From positions 1,364,001-1,428,000 of the forward strand of contig OZ242278.1 in assembly GCA_965207475.1 (NCBI GenBank): a stretch of DNA of 64,000 nucleotides, given 5' to 3'. The translations under genes and the position numbers were made by a program. This document shows positions 26,760 to 34,900 of the stretch, one piece after another. This stretch comes from WTFY01 sp011523795. GTDB taxonomy: Bacteria; Pseudomonadota; Gammaproteobacteria; UBA4575. Position 1 is the first letter of the stretch, and each line of letters begins with the position of its first letter. Under the pieces are notes generated by a model. The model did not search any database and had not been told where the DNA came from. It saw only the letters and a list, made by a program, of their open reading frames with translations.

Positions 26760-27527
26760 GTGAACCTTCCGGTAGAGATCGCTGCAACGGAGCGCCTGAT
26801 CGTGGCCCTGGATTTTGATACGGCCGTGGAGGCCCGCTCGCTCGTCGGGGAGCTGGGCGATACGGTCGGGTTTTACAAGGTCGGCTGGCAGCTTTTCCTG
26901 GGTGCGGGGTGGCCGTTCGTTGAAGACCTGCTGGAGTCCGGCAAGAAGGTATTCCTGGATCTGAAAATCGGGGACATCGGGACTACGGTGCGCGCCGCGG
27001 TCGGCAACATGCCTGACTGCTCCGCCGGGCGGCTTGAAATGCTGACCCTGCAGGGCGGGCGGGCCACGGTGCAGGCCGCGGTGGCCGGCCGCGGAGAAAG
27101 GACCCGGCCCTGGCTGCTCATGTTGACCGTGCTGTCGAGCATGGATGATGCCGATCTCGGGGACCTGTATCCGGGCGGTCACGACAGTGCCACCCTTGTC
27201 GATGTGATCCGGATTCGGGCACGGATGGCGCTGGATGCCGGCTGCGAGGGGCTGATCGCTTCCGGGGAGTCGGTGCGGGACCTGCGCGAACATTTCAGCG
27301 ACCGGCAGTTCCTGATCGTGGCCCCGGGTATCCGCCCCGAGGCGGCCTCCCGCGACGATCACAAGCGTTCACTGACCCCGTACCAGGCGATCCGCTACGG
27401 GGCCGACTACCTGGTGGTGGGCCGTCCGGTCACCGGTGCCGACCGGCCGAACGACGTGGTGCGGTCTGTCATATCAGAGATCGAGAGAGCCCTGCAAGAC
27501 AGGGAGGTACCCCCGAGCGCTGGCTGA
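26760..27527 (+). CDS. pyrF: Orotidine 5'-phosphate decarboxylase
   Basis: Last step of UMP synthesis. 255 residues from a GTG start with GGGAG ten bases upstream. The catalytic D-x-K-x2-D array is in FLDLKIGDIGTTV near residues 65-77; most homologues have DLKFHDIPNT, so the motif neighbourhood is diverged but the charged residues are kept. VAPGIRPEAA near 187 and the phosphate-binding YLVVGRPVTGADRP near 217-230 complete the active site. Confidence 0.9.
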   Translation: MNLPVEIAATERLIVALDFDTAVEARSLVGELGDTVGFYKVGWQLFLGAGWPFVEDLLESGKKVFLDLKIGDIGTTVRAAVGNMPDCSAGRLEMLTLQGGRATVQAAVAGRGERTRPWLLMLTVLSSMDDADLGDLYPGGHDSATLVDVIRIRARMALDAGCEGLIASGESVRDLREHFSDRQFLIVAPGIRPEAASRDDHKRSLTPYQAIRYGADYLVVGRPVTGADRPNDVVRSVISEIERALQDREVPPSAG

Positions 27528-27578
27528 GCCTCGCCTGCCTCGGGCCGCAGGCCGCCGGTTTGGGACTGCAAGAAAGCC

Positions 27579-28028
27579 CTATTCGGGGAACAGCCGCCTT
27601 GTGCCCTGGTAGTGGTCACGCTCCCTTTCGATCAGCAGGCCGGCCAGGAACTGGTACCATGCTTCCCATGCCGCGATCGTTTTCTCGTCCATCCGGTCGC
27701 CGAGCATTTCCCGCATGGCCGTGATCAGGGCATCCGCCATCATGGGATAGTGCTCTTCCCTGACCCCCGCTTTGACATGCTTGCGGGCGATGCCTACCCG
27801 GAAGCTCAGCAACGTGTCGGGATCGTCTAGGCTCAGCATGTGCGCCATCAGGGCCGTGGCGAACACGTTGGGCTGGTGCGGCTTGAAATCCTCGAACAGC
27901 TCCCGGGTTTGCGGGTATTTCTCGAACAGGATCTCGTACATGCGCCCGGTGACTTCCGACTGCCGGCTCCAGAACACGTGCTCGGTTTCCCTCAGGATCT
28001 TTCTGGTCTCTTCGCTTACGTTTTCCAT
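27579..28028 (-). CDS. Single-domain globin
   Basis: 149 residues of the flavohaemoglobin/Vitreoscilla-haemoglobin type without a reductase domain. FEDFKPHQPNVFATAL near 45-60 covers the CD and E region (Gln as likely distal residue) and GIARKHVKAGVREEHYP near 80-96 contains the proximal His. It may bind O2, CO or NO. It starts 13 bp after the end of the frameshifted cupin reading frame, with GAGGAG before the ATG, so the two form an operon. Confidence 0.88.
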   Translation of the reverse strand: MENVSEETRKILRETEHVFWSRQSEVTGRMYEILFEKYPQTRELFEDFKPHQPNVFATALMAHMLSLDDPDTLLSFRVGIARKHVKAGVREEHYPMMADALITAMREMLGDRMDEKTIAAWEAWYQFLAGLLIERERDHYQGTRRLFPE

Positions 28029-28041
28029 TTCCGCTCCTCTT

Positions 28042-28364
28042 TCAGAAAATCAGGGTGAGCAGGATGACCGTGTCCTCTACTGCCTTCACCGCATGGGTTC
28101 TTGTGGCATGAGATACAGCAGCTGGCCGGGTTCGAGGGGCTGGGTCGCACCCATGGCCGTGAACTCGGCCTTGCCCCGGATGCAGTGCACGGTTAAAGGC
28201 CCTGTGACCTGGTGGCTGGAAAGTGCCTTCCCGGCTGGCAGGAACAGCCGGATCATCTCCATCCGGTCGGTCCTTGCAATGACCTTCGTGCGGGCTTCGG
28301 GCAGGTCATCGGCCCAGGTCTCGAGATCCACCCTCTCGCCGGGGTCTGCCTGTCGGGTAGCCAT
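28042..28364 (-). pseudogene. Cupin-domain protein interrupted by a one-base deletion
   Basis: The open frame runs from ATG 28364 for 92 residues (RTDRMEMIRLFLPAGKALSS, then HQVTGPLTVHCIRGKAEF and LEPGQLLYLMPQEP) and stops early at 28086. After PQEP a -1 base change restores a perfect cupin end in the next frame: HAVKAVEDTVILLTLIF, stop at 28042-28044. The missing base is in the CCC run at about 28101. The reconstructed protein of about 107 residues is a normal small cupin. Either a true pseudogene or a sequencing error. Confidence 0.75.
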
Positions 28365-28551
28365 TGTAGTTGCAATCTGGTTCCGGTTGTCGGTCTGGTG
28401 TCGGGAGTACCGGGATGCAAGGTCCGCTGACCGGTGGCAGGTGTGCCCTGCAGGCAGTCGCTGAATGCCTGCAAAAGTCCCTTGCCTGGAGGGTGGACAC
28501 TTCCCATCCGGGGGTACGCCGGGTACGAGTGTAGCACTTTACCCGGCTGCC

Positions 28552-28780
28552 TGTGCAGGCCCGCAGTCAGGTCGAAGTGGTCCAACAGCGTGTACGTCAT
28601 TTCACCGAACAGCGCGGTCTGCTGCAGGTCGTACGTTAGGTCCGAGTTGTAGGGCGAATCGAAGGCATCGTTGACGTCCCACTTGACGATCGTGTCAAGA
28701 ATCAGGGTTTCGTCCTCGAATCCCTCGTCGAGCAGCAGGAACTGCTCTCTTCGTCCAAGTTCGACATCAGGGGTTTTGGG
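28552..28780 (-). pseudogene. TonB-dependent receptor remnant (inner barrel part)
   Basis: A frame without start codon reads VELGRREQFLLLDEGFED, then DSPYNSDLTYDLQQTALFGE and MTYTLLDHFDLTAGL, a pattern typical of TonB-dependent receptor barrel strands (alternating residues, FGE-x-TY, LDLTAGL). Nothing receptor-like continues on either side, so this is debris. The remaining part of the gene-free stretch 28365-29001 is the leader of the barrel gene, with TATACT at 28811-28816. Confidence 0.5.
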
Positions 28781-29001
28781 TAAGCCAGTAAATAAACCCT
28801 TTCTATTAGGTATACTGACAGCATGACTGCATACAGGGGTGCGAAGCGCTAGCAGGATTGTTCAAGCGAATTTCCGGCATGCCCTGCCCGATGGAAACAT
28901 GGGCGCTGATCGTCACGCCTAGCCTCTTGGATGCTCAAGTTTCTCGCAAAGACTCAACACCTTGCTGAAAGGTGCAGACAATAACAGGAGAGGTATACGA
29001 C

Positions 29002-29919
29002 ATGAATAAATCTGTTTCACTTACAGCGGTTACCGCTGTTTTTATTGCATTCCTGGTAGTGGTTCCGGTGCAGGCTGAATCGGGGTTTTATATCAGCGGC
29101 GAGTTGGGCATGAACTTTGGTGAATCACTGGATTCTAAAGGGGTTGACAACGATCGTGGAAGTGTATGCGATGAATATCTCAATCCGGGCTACTTGATGA
29201 TTGCGAGGTGTAATGAACCGCGTACAGGGGGCGATGCATGGAAGAACAGTTTCAGTTCTGACGAGGGCATTCTGTTTGGTGCGGCAATCGGATACCGCTT
29301 CGAGAATTCCCGTTTTCGAGTTGAACTTGAATACTTCTACCGCGATACCGGCTATGAAGAGACCTCCACTATCGACTTTGGCGCGGACCCGCAGACCGTT
29401 GCAAAGATCAATGATGAACTCCTGGTTGTGGCAGAGCATATTGACAGTCTCATCTCGCACAACCTGTTTGCCAATGTGTACATGGATTTCGAGAACGATA
29501 GTCAGTTTACGCCGTATATTGGGCTTGGCGCCGGCTTCGCGATGACAGATTTGGACTATGGCCTCGTGGCTCAGAGAAGGCTTGATCCGAATACTATCTT
29601 TACCGTGCCGGATACACTGCCCGATGTAAGAAATAGACTAGCCGGCACGGCTACTATTGCGGACAAGGAGTTGGACGATACACTGTTCGGTTACCAGGTG
29701 ATGGCTGGCGTGGACTATGCACTCACGGAATCGCTGCTGCTTGGGGTCAAGGCGCGCTGGGTCAGCTTCAACTCCTTCAAAGATGGCAGCGACTACGATA
29801 GTCTCCGCAGCCACCCACCCAATCTTCGTCTGGACGGCAGTGAGCCCGTGGCATATGAAGTAAAGATCGATGATATCGAAATGTTTGGGGTCAGCATGAA
29901 CCTCAAGTACCAGTTCTGA
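29002..29919 (+). CDS. Outer-membrane beta-barrel protein (P44/Msp2-like), paralogue 1
   Basis: 305 residues from ATG 29002, preceded by GGAGAGG. Signal peptide ends VVPVQA (residue 25). The mature start FYISGELGMNFG is repeated in the paralogues at 38239 and 39384, as are SSDEGILFGAAIGYR, RVELEYFYRDTGYE, SHNLFANVYMDF, FTPYIGLGAGF, DDTLFGYQVMAGVDYALT and the last strand NLKYQF with C-terminal Phe, the insertion signal for the Bam machinery. The body alternates strands and long acidic loops with two Cys pairs in the first loop. The function is unknown; AT-content is higher than in the two paralogues. Confidence 0.85.
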   Translation: MNKSVSLTAVTAVFIAFLVVVPVQAESGFYISGELGMNFGESLDSKGVDNDRGSVCDEYLNPGYLMIARCNEPRTGGDAWKNSFSSDEGILFGAAIGYRFENSRFRVELEYFYRDTGYEETSTIDFGADPQTVAKINDELLVVAEHIDSLISHNLFANVYMDFENDSQFTPYIGLGAGFAMTDLDYGLVAQRRLDPNTIFTVPDTLPDVRNRLAGTATIADKELDDTLFGYQVMAGVDYALTESLLLGVKARWVSFNSFKDGSDYDSLRSHPPNLRLDGSEPVAYEVKIDDIEMFGVSMNLKYQF

Positions 29920-29959
29920 AAAGGAAAACTTGCTCTGGTACATACACAGGCGGCCTTGA

Positions 29960-30085
29960 CAAGCAGCAGGAACTGCGCCCTTCGTCCAAGCTCGACGGGG
30001 GTGGCTTTTTGCGGGTCGGTGTAGGGCTTCTGAACAGGTTGTAGACTTCCTCCCTGTTGAAGCCCTCGATTCCCAGCCTCATCAA
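29960..30085 (-). pseudogene. TonB-dependent receptor remnant (second fragment)
   Basis: Reads RLGIEGFNREEVYNLF in one frame and, after a one-base shift, QKPYTDPQKATPVELGRRAQ and FLLL. The last part, VELGRR-x-QFLLL, repeats the start of the remnant at 28552-28780 (about 35 bp alike at 28732-28766 and 29962-29996, with a few mismatches). The two pieces look like one receptor gene separated by the segment carrying the beta-barrel gene. The rest of 29920-30361 shows no gene. Confidence 0.4.
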
Positions 30086-30361
30086 AAACCGTGGACTGGA
30101 TACAGGTTCTGCGACCCGGTGGCCTTGGAGGCAGGCAGGCCGCTTCCGGGCCGGAACAGGCGGACGGGGATGCTTTCACGCGTGTTTACGGATAGGGGTT
30201 CAGCGTGACAGTTTGATGCCGGGCAGAAACGTCTGGCAGAGACGGATGCTGCGGTTCTGCATGGCGGGTGGATCGCGACCATTCTTTTCCTGGCACTCGG
30301 TCTACCCAGGATGGTTGATTCCAGTGGTTCCGGTTTCCCCTGCTGCACGACAGGGTCTCCA

Positions 30362-31642
30362 TCATTGCAGGCCCTTCGGCGCGCCTTCGAAAATAAAGTC
30401 ATTCAGAAAGATGTGCTGAGCAAGCAGCTTGTGCTCGACTTCGGTCAACACGGCTTCCTTGCAGATGTCGTCCCATCCATCCCGGATGGTGCTGATCTGC
30501 CAGGCGATGATGTCCTTCGCCGCTTTCTCACTGAGCTGGAAATTGGGTGCGGTCTCGAGGCAGGTCGCAAGTGTGCTCGCCCGCTTGTTTCCGACGATCA
30601 GCATCGCCTGGCTGGCCACATTGCCGGAACGGCTCTGCGGGCAGATGTCATAGGCAGGGGTCAGGGTCAGGTATTCGCCGTCCCAGAAGCCTGCATGGTT
30701 GCGGGCGTGGTCGTCCGTGTTTCCGCACAGGACGTTAAACACGAGCCGTCCGTAGAGCTCGTGCAACGTCGACTTCGGCGAGGTAAATCGGTGCCGAATG
30801 ATTTCCGCGAGGTCTTCATAGCTGGCGTAACGCGCCATCATTGCATCCAGACCGAACAGGGTCAGCGCCGAGACCATCGCCTTGCGCATCCAGCCGTCTT
30901 TCGTCCTGGCGCGGTCGAAACGCTCGACCAGCAGTACGTCCTGGCCGGCGACCTGTTCAAGCTGCACGGGGGCAACATTGAGCCCCGCCATAGCCGCCAG
31001 ACGCATGGCGACATACTCCGCCTTCACCATGTTGTAGGTGTCGGTCGAAGACGGGAACTTGGCAATCATCTTTGTGTCACCGTCCCGGATCATCGCCTTC
31101 GGGCGCGCGCCACCGAGCGACGTACCGTGGAACAGCGCCTGATCGAGATCGGGCGTCAGCGGCACGCCTTGCTCAACTTTCTCGGCGGCGCTCAGCAGTT
31201 CTTCGAGCGTCGCGGTTTGGACAACGCGCGGCACGTACTCGGAAGGGGAGCGCTGGAAATCCAGCGCGCCGGTCCGGTCGGAGCCGGACTCCAGCAAACA
31301 GGTCAGCTCGTCGAGTGCAGCGATATCGATATCCTTGCCCTTGCGTCCAAAGGTCCGGTTCAGGATGACGCGACGGCCCCACGCATCGGGCGCGGCGCCG
31401 CGCAGGCATCCGGGCATGCCCAGCCCGGCTCCGGGCGCAATCGCTCCGCTGCGCAACGGCAGTTCCGGCGCGTAGATCGGAATGCGGCCGTCCAGGTCCA
31501 GATAGCTCTGGCCGTAGTTGAAGACCAGCCGCTTGCCGTCACGCGCGATGCGACCGGCGACGACCGGCACCGTCGCGTCGGGCAGCCAGATCCAGACATA
31601 GGCCTCCTCCGGCACTTTCGTGTCGGGGCAGTCAGAAGTCAT
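30362..31642 (-). CDS. hipA: HipA-type serine/threonine kinase toxin
   Basis: 426 residues. Contains the N-terminal HipA couple domain (GRIPIYAPELPLRSG, GMPGCLRGAAPDAWGRR) and the kinase part: GTSLGGARPKAMI near 172-184 (P-loop type), KAEYVAMRLAAMAGLNVAPV near 207-226, catalytic GNTDDHARNHAGFW near 305-318 and the metal motif TPAYDICP near 327-334. HipA kinases phosphorylate aminoacyl-tRNA synthetases such as GltX and cause growth arrest. Its start overlaps the end of hipB by 11 bases, the usual coupled arrangement. Confidence 0.93.
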   Translation of the reverse strand: MTSDCPDTKVPEEAYVWIWLPDATVPVVAGRIARDGKRLVFNYGQSYLDLDGRIPIYAPELPLRSGAIAPGAGLGMPGCLRGAAPDAWGRRVILNRTFGRKGKDIDIAALDELTCLLESGSDRTGALDFQRSPSEYVPRVVQTATLEELLSAAEKVEQGVPLTPDLDQALFHGTSLGGARPKAMIRDGDTKMIAKFPSSTDTYNMVKAEYVAMRLAAMAGLNVAPVQLEQVAGQDVLLVERFDRARTKDGWMRKAMVSALTLFGLDAMMARYASYEDLAEIIRHRFTSPKSTLHELYGRLVFNVLCGNTDDHARNHAGFWDGEYLTLTPAYDICPQSRSGNVASQAMLIVGNKRASTLATCLETAPNFQLSEKAAKDIIAWQISTIRDGWDDICKEAVLTEVEHKLLAQHIFLNDFIFEGAPKGLQ

Positions 31643-31973
31643 CTCTTACCTTCGTCGCCCCCGTGCGAACGGATCGCGGCAGCAGGGTGAGCTTGTCGCG
31701 TTCCATCGACAGATGGCGCGTCAGGGTTGTCGGTTCGGCTTCAAACAAGCGCAGCCCGACAATGGCGGCCGCTTCGAAGGCCGCACCGATGGAAGAACCC
31801 ATTTCGCCTTTCTCGATGCGGTGCACGAGGCCACGCGAAATCCCGGCACGTTCGGCGACATCGGCGACCGTGAGACCGCGTTCGATGCGCGCGTTACGGA
31901 CCATCAGCCCGAGAAGCTCTGCGGCTTCTCGGGTATAGCGGGAATAGCTTCTGTGTGTGGGCTTCGCCATCAC
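31632..31973 (-). CDS. hipB: HipB-type antitoxin, XRE helix-turn-helix repressor
   Basis: 113 residues (ATG at 31973 or 31970). An XRE helix-turn-helix covers about residues 20-75: LGLMVRNARIERGLTVADVA, ERAGISRGLVHRIEKGEMGS. The C-terminal tail of about 35 residues could contact HipA. Located directly upstream of hipA and preceded by a 12-bp inverted repeat likely to be its operator, so it should repress its own operon and neutralise the kinase. Confidence 0.9.
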   Translation of the reverse strand: MMAKPTHRSYSRYTREAAELLGLMVRNARIERGLTVADVAERAGISRGLVHRIEKGEMGSSIGAAFEAAAIVGLRLFEAEPTTLTRHLSMERDKLTLLPRSVRTGATKVRDDF

Positions 31974-31979
31974 GATTTT

Positions 31980-32026
31980 GATCTATAAATAGATTATAAA
32001 AGGATTCTATGTATTATTTATAGATC
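31980..32026. promoter_or_regulatory. Inverted repeat upstream of hipB, candidate operator
   Basis: Perfect 12-bp arms GATCTATAAATA (31980-31991) and TATTTATAGATC (32015-32026) with a 23-bp AT-rich spacer, just before the hipB start. It overlaps where the minus-strand -10 region would lie. The sequence differs from the E. coli HipB site TATCC-N8-GGATA. Confidence 0.55.
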
Positions 32027-32208
32027 ATTTTAGCAGATTTCAAGCAGGCTGGAAAGTTTGGGCGATATCATACATTGCGGACCCATACTGACTTAAGGAA
32101 CGCAAGGTGTAAAATCCACAGATCCAAAACTAACCAATCTGTGAACCCATCTAGCAACTCCAAATACAGCAACTTTTAAACGCAATCAAACACGCGTATA
32201 CGCAAAGA

Positions 32209-32241
32209 TAATTGCGCATATAAGTGGTTTAATTGCGCATA
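32209..32241. repeat. Two 12-bp direct repeats TAATTGCGCATA
   Basis: Copies at 32209-32220 and 32230-32241 are identical and start 21 bp apart, about two helical turns, so they would face the same side of DNA. They lie 37 bp before the ATG of the winged-helix gene and could be its autoregulatory site. Upstream, 32027-32208 shows no gene. Confidence 0.6.
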
Positions 32242-32277
32242 GATCCGATCGTGAGGGTGAATGAAGTGGCGAAGCCC

Positions 32278-32541
32278 ATGCCAGAGCAGGAATTGAAGGC
32301 TATCGAGGCAGTGGTGTTCGCACATCCTGAGGGTATTGCTATCCAGGATATCCAACGAGCGCTAGAAGGAGAGATAGTCCTTCGCACCCTTCAATACCGC
32401 CTCAAGCACCTGGTGGACGAAGGTCGCCTTGTCAAAGAGGGCCTGAGGCGCTGGGTCAGGTATCTACCACCTCTTGGGTCCGCTTTTAAGACCAAAATGA
32501 TACAGTTCAAGACAAGCCCAAAAAACGAGGCAGACCAGTAA
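32278..32541 (+). CDS. Small winged-helix DNA-binding protein
   Basis: 87 residues from ATG 32278 (MPEQELKAIEAVVFAHPEG); a TTG at 32233 inside the second direct repeat is also in frame. The core IAIQDIQRAL, LRTLQYRLKHLVDEGRLVKE and RRWVRYLPP has the helix-turn-helix plus wing layout seen at the C-terminus of some Fic and toxin-antitoxin regulators (positively charged recognition helix, then a beta wing). No partner domain is present, so it may be a free-standing regulator or the remains of a larger protein. Confidence 0.6.
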   Translation: MPEQELKAIEAVVFAHPEGIAIQDIQRALEGEIVLRTLQYRLKHLVDEGRLVKEGLRRWVRYLPPLGSAFKTKMIQFKTSPKNEADQ

Positions 32542-32549
32542 CCAAGAAG

Positions 32550-32644
32550 ATGCCTCCCAAGATACCCGATACACCGGAGAATATTGCGAAGTCCATCATG
32601 CAAAGACCACCGAAGAAGGACTGGATTATTTGAAGGAGAACTGA
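32550..32644 (+). pseudogene. Tiny ORF, probably frameshifted, behind the winged-helix gene
   Basis: ATG 32550 reads MPPKIPDTPENIAKSIMQ, RPPKKDW and stops at 32633. A single missing base after DW would give DYLKEN and a stop at 32644, a more protein-like end (about 31 residues). The basic, Pro-rich motif and its position 8 bp after the winged-helix gene suggest a small companion protein. No family is assigned. Confidence 0.35.
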
Positions 32645-32718
32645 TAGGAGAGGGACTAGGGTAAATTGGCATACGAGCTACTTTTTTTAGAACAACACCA
32701 AATCATGCGAGGAAAATC

Positions 32719-33807
32719 ATGAACAAGTACGCAGTCATTCTGTTTTCACTGTTTCTCTGTGCCTGCGGAGGCGGCGGAGGCAGCAGCTTTGACTTCCGGC
32801 AGACCGCCTTCTCACAAGGTACAGAACAGGAGATCACCGGCTTTGGCGAGGTCTCCAGCCGCATTATCAGCCTCACGCAGCAAGTTGGCGGTGCCCCGGT
32901 GTTTGGAGAGGGAGGCGACCAGGGCAGCGTGATGAGCTCCTACACCAACAGCCTTGCGAATGTCGAGAGCTTCGACACATCATTCAGCGGCGGGCAGTTC
33001 GTGCTTGAACTCAACCGCCAGGACGGCTCCTCGTCCATCGTGGATACCGAGACCGCAACCTATGCAGTCGGCACCAATCTCACCCCGGAGCAGAACCTGC
33101 TGTCCAACCGCGATGCGGTGCAGGCCCATACCCTGTCCACCACGGACTCCGCGTGGACCATTATGGGCACGTTCATCGAGTGGGAGGACGGTGACTTCAC
33201 GAACTACCTGGCGGGCGGTTACTGGATTCATGCAAATACCGAGACTTCCGGCATAGAGTTCGGGGCTTTCGTAGACAGCCCGGAATACAATCAGGCTGTC
33301 ACCGTGCCATCCTCAGGCAGAGCCACGTACACAGGCCGTTCTGCTGGGTTTTACGTGGCTACCTATGGCCCCGGACTGCCTTATCCTGAAGGTACGACAG
33401 TCGCCGGCGAATTCCAGGGCGTGTTCACGATGCTTGCGGACTTCGACACCAGCATGGTTTCAGGGCAGGTCCGAGACGTGGACTTCACCTACGAGTCCGT
33501 ACTCTTTCCCGGAGGCCAGGCTCAGGAAAACCGGACCTTGACCCGCACGGGCTACATGCTGGACATGCCAGCGACCTCGTTCGACAGTGCGGGCCAGTTC
33601 TTCGGCGACGACATCACACTCAGTCACCCAGCCATCACCTTCGTTGAGACTGGCGGGTCGTGGGCAGGACGCTTTTCGGAAGTGGACGATGCCAATGGCT
33701 TCCCCAGGGCGGCCGCTGGCGTACACCGCGGTTTCGGGATCAGTGCAAGCGGAAGTACTGCACTTTTCGTGGGCACGCACTACGGGTCTACAGAACAGTA
33801 CGAGTAA
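32719..33807 (+). CDS. TbpB-like surface-type lipoprotein, probable Slam client
   Basis: 362 residues. Signal peptide with lipobox LCAC (Cys16) followed by five Gly. Residues 155-170 (WEDGDFTNYLAGGYWI) and the later GFVDS-like and G-R-A-T-Y-T-G-R-S-A-G-F-Y-V pattern match the lipoprotein at 1946-3136. The end, GGSWAGRFSE ... AAGVHRGFGISASGS, fits the C-terminal eight-stranded barrel of TbpB-like Slam substrates. A GAGGAAAA ribosome site precedes the ATG. It is a single gene with no ligand clue; convergent with hemF. Confidence 0.7.
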   Translation: MNKYAVILFSLFLCACGGGGGSSFDFRQTAFSQGTEQEITGFGEVSSRIISLTQQVGGAPVFGEGGDQGSVMSSYTNSLANVESFDTSFSGGQFVLELNRQDGSSSIVDTETATYAVGTNLTPEQNLLSNRDAVQAHTLSTTDSAWTIMGTFIEWEDGDFTNYLAGGYWIHANTETSGIEFGAFVDSPEYNQAVTVPSSGRATYTGRSAGFYVATYGPGLPYPEGTTVAGEFQGVFTMLADFDTSMVSGQVRDVDFTYESVLFPGGQAQENRTLTRTGYMLDMPATSFDSAGQFFGDDITLSHPAITFVETGGSWAGRFSEVDDANGFPRAAAGVHRGFGISASGSTALFVGTHYGSTEQYE

Positions 33808-33981
33808 GAAGCATTGAGGGTCAGGGTAAACAGGTATATGAGCCCCGATACTTGCTGTCACCAATCTGTCAGATTCCTCGTTATAAAAGTTTGGTTTAGA
33901 AAGAATACTGATGTACTCACCCTCTTTGTCAGCGAATAATAATTGCCGCCTGTGGGTACGCTGAGCGCAATATCTCTGAGG

Positions 33982-34896
33982 TTATGATGTAAGCCAGTCG
34001 CGTGCTGGCAGGAAGTCCGTGTAAAGCCTCTCTTCGGCACTGCCGGGCTCGGGGTGCCAGCCGTATTCCCAGCGAACCCGTGGGGGAAGGGACATCAGGA
34101 TGGATTCCGTGCGCCCGCCGGACTGCAGGCCAAACAGGGTGCCCCGGTCGTACACCAGGTTAAACTCGACGTAACGGCCGCGCCGATACTGCTGGAAGCT
34201 GCGCTCCCGTTCACCAAATTCATGATCCTTGCGCTGTGCAACGATCGGCAGGTAGGCATGCATGAAATGATTCCCCACGCTCTGCAGCAGCCGCAGGTCC
34301 TGTTCGAAGTCACCGGTGTTGTAGTCGTCGAAGAACAGGCCCCCGATGCCGCGGGCCTCGTTGCGGTGCCGGATGAAAAAGTACGCGTCGCAGTTTTTCT
34401 TGAACTGCGGATACAGGTCCTTGCCAATCGCATCGCAGGCCTGCCTTGCCGTGCGGTGCCACCACACGGCATCTTCCCTGAACCCGTAGTACGGGGTCAG
34501 GTCGAAGCCGCCACCGAACCACCAGACGGGTGATCCGCCCGGACTTGCAGCCATGAAAAAGCGCACGTTGCAGTGGGCCGTGGGCACGTACGGGTTCAGC
34601 GGGTGTATGACGGTGGATACCCCGGTGGCCTGGAAGCTGCAACCGGCGAGTTCGGGGCGCAGCCGGCTGGCCGAGGGAGGCAGTTGATCGCCGTACACGT
34701 GCGAGAAGCCGACGCCCGCCTGCTCGAACACCTGCCCGTGCCGCAGGATCTGCGTGAGACCACCACCGCCGCCGTCACGCTCCCAGGAGTCTGCCGTAAA
34801 TGCCGCACTCCCGTCTGCCTCTTCCAGCTGCATGCAGATTTCTGCCTGCAGGCTCTTGAGGTACTGCAATACCTGCTTGAGGTCCGGCTGCATCAT
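33982..34896 (-). CDS. hemF: Coproporphyrinogen III oxidase, oxygen-dependent
   Basis: Converts coproporphyrinogen III to protoporphyrinogen IX with O2; marks aerobic haem synthesis. 304 residues, standard length. Conserved blocks: NPYVPTAHCNVRFF near 101-114 , WWFGGGFDLTPYY near 125-137, DAYFFIRHRNEARGIGGLFF in the middle and the C-terminal VEFNLVYDRGTLFGLQSGGR (two-part HemF signature). The start (ATG 34896, or Met2) is 4 bp from the tsaC stop. Confidence 0.97.
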   Translation of the reverse strand: MMQPDLKQVLQYLKSLQAEICMQLEEADGSAAFTADSWERDGGGGGLTQILRHGQVFEQAGVGFSHVYGDQLPPSASRLRPELAGCSFQATGVSTVIHPLNPYVPTAHCNVRFFMAASPGGSPVWWFGGGFDLTPYYGFREDAVWWHRTARQACDAIGKDLYPQFKKNCDAYFFIRHRNEARGIGGLFFDDYNTGDFEQDLRLLQSVGNHFMHAYLPIVAQRKDHEFGERERSFQQYRRGRYVEFNLVYDRGTLFGLQSGGRTESILMSLPPRVRWEYGWHPEPGSAEERLYTDFLPARDWLTS

Positions 34897-34900
34897 GAAC

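Noticed and set aside
30311..31690. A 459-codon plus-strand open frame across hipA
   Set aside because: Antisense shadow of a clear HipA kinase in GC-rich sequence; no recognisable motif.
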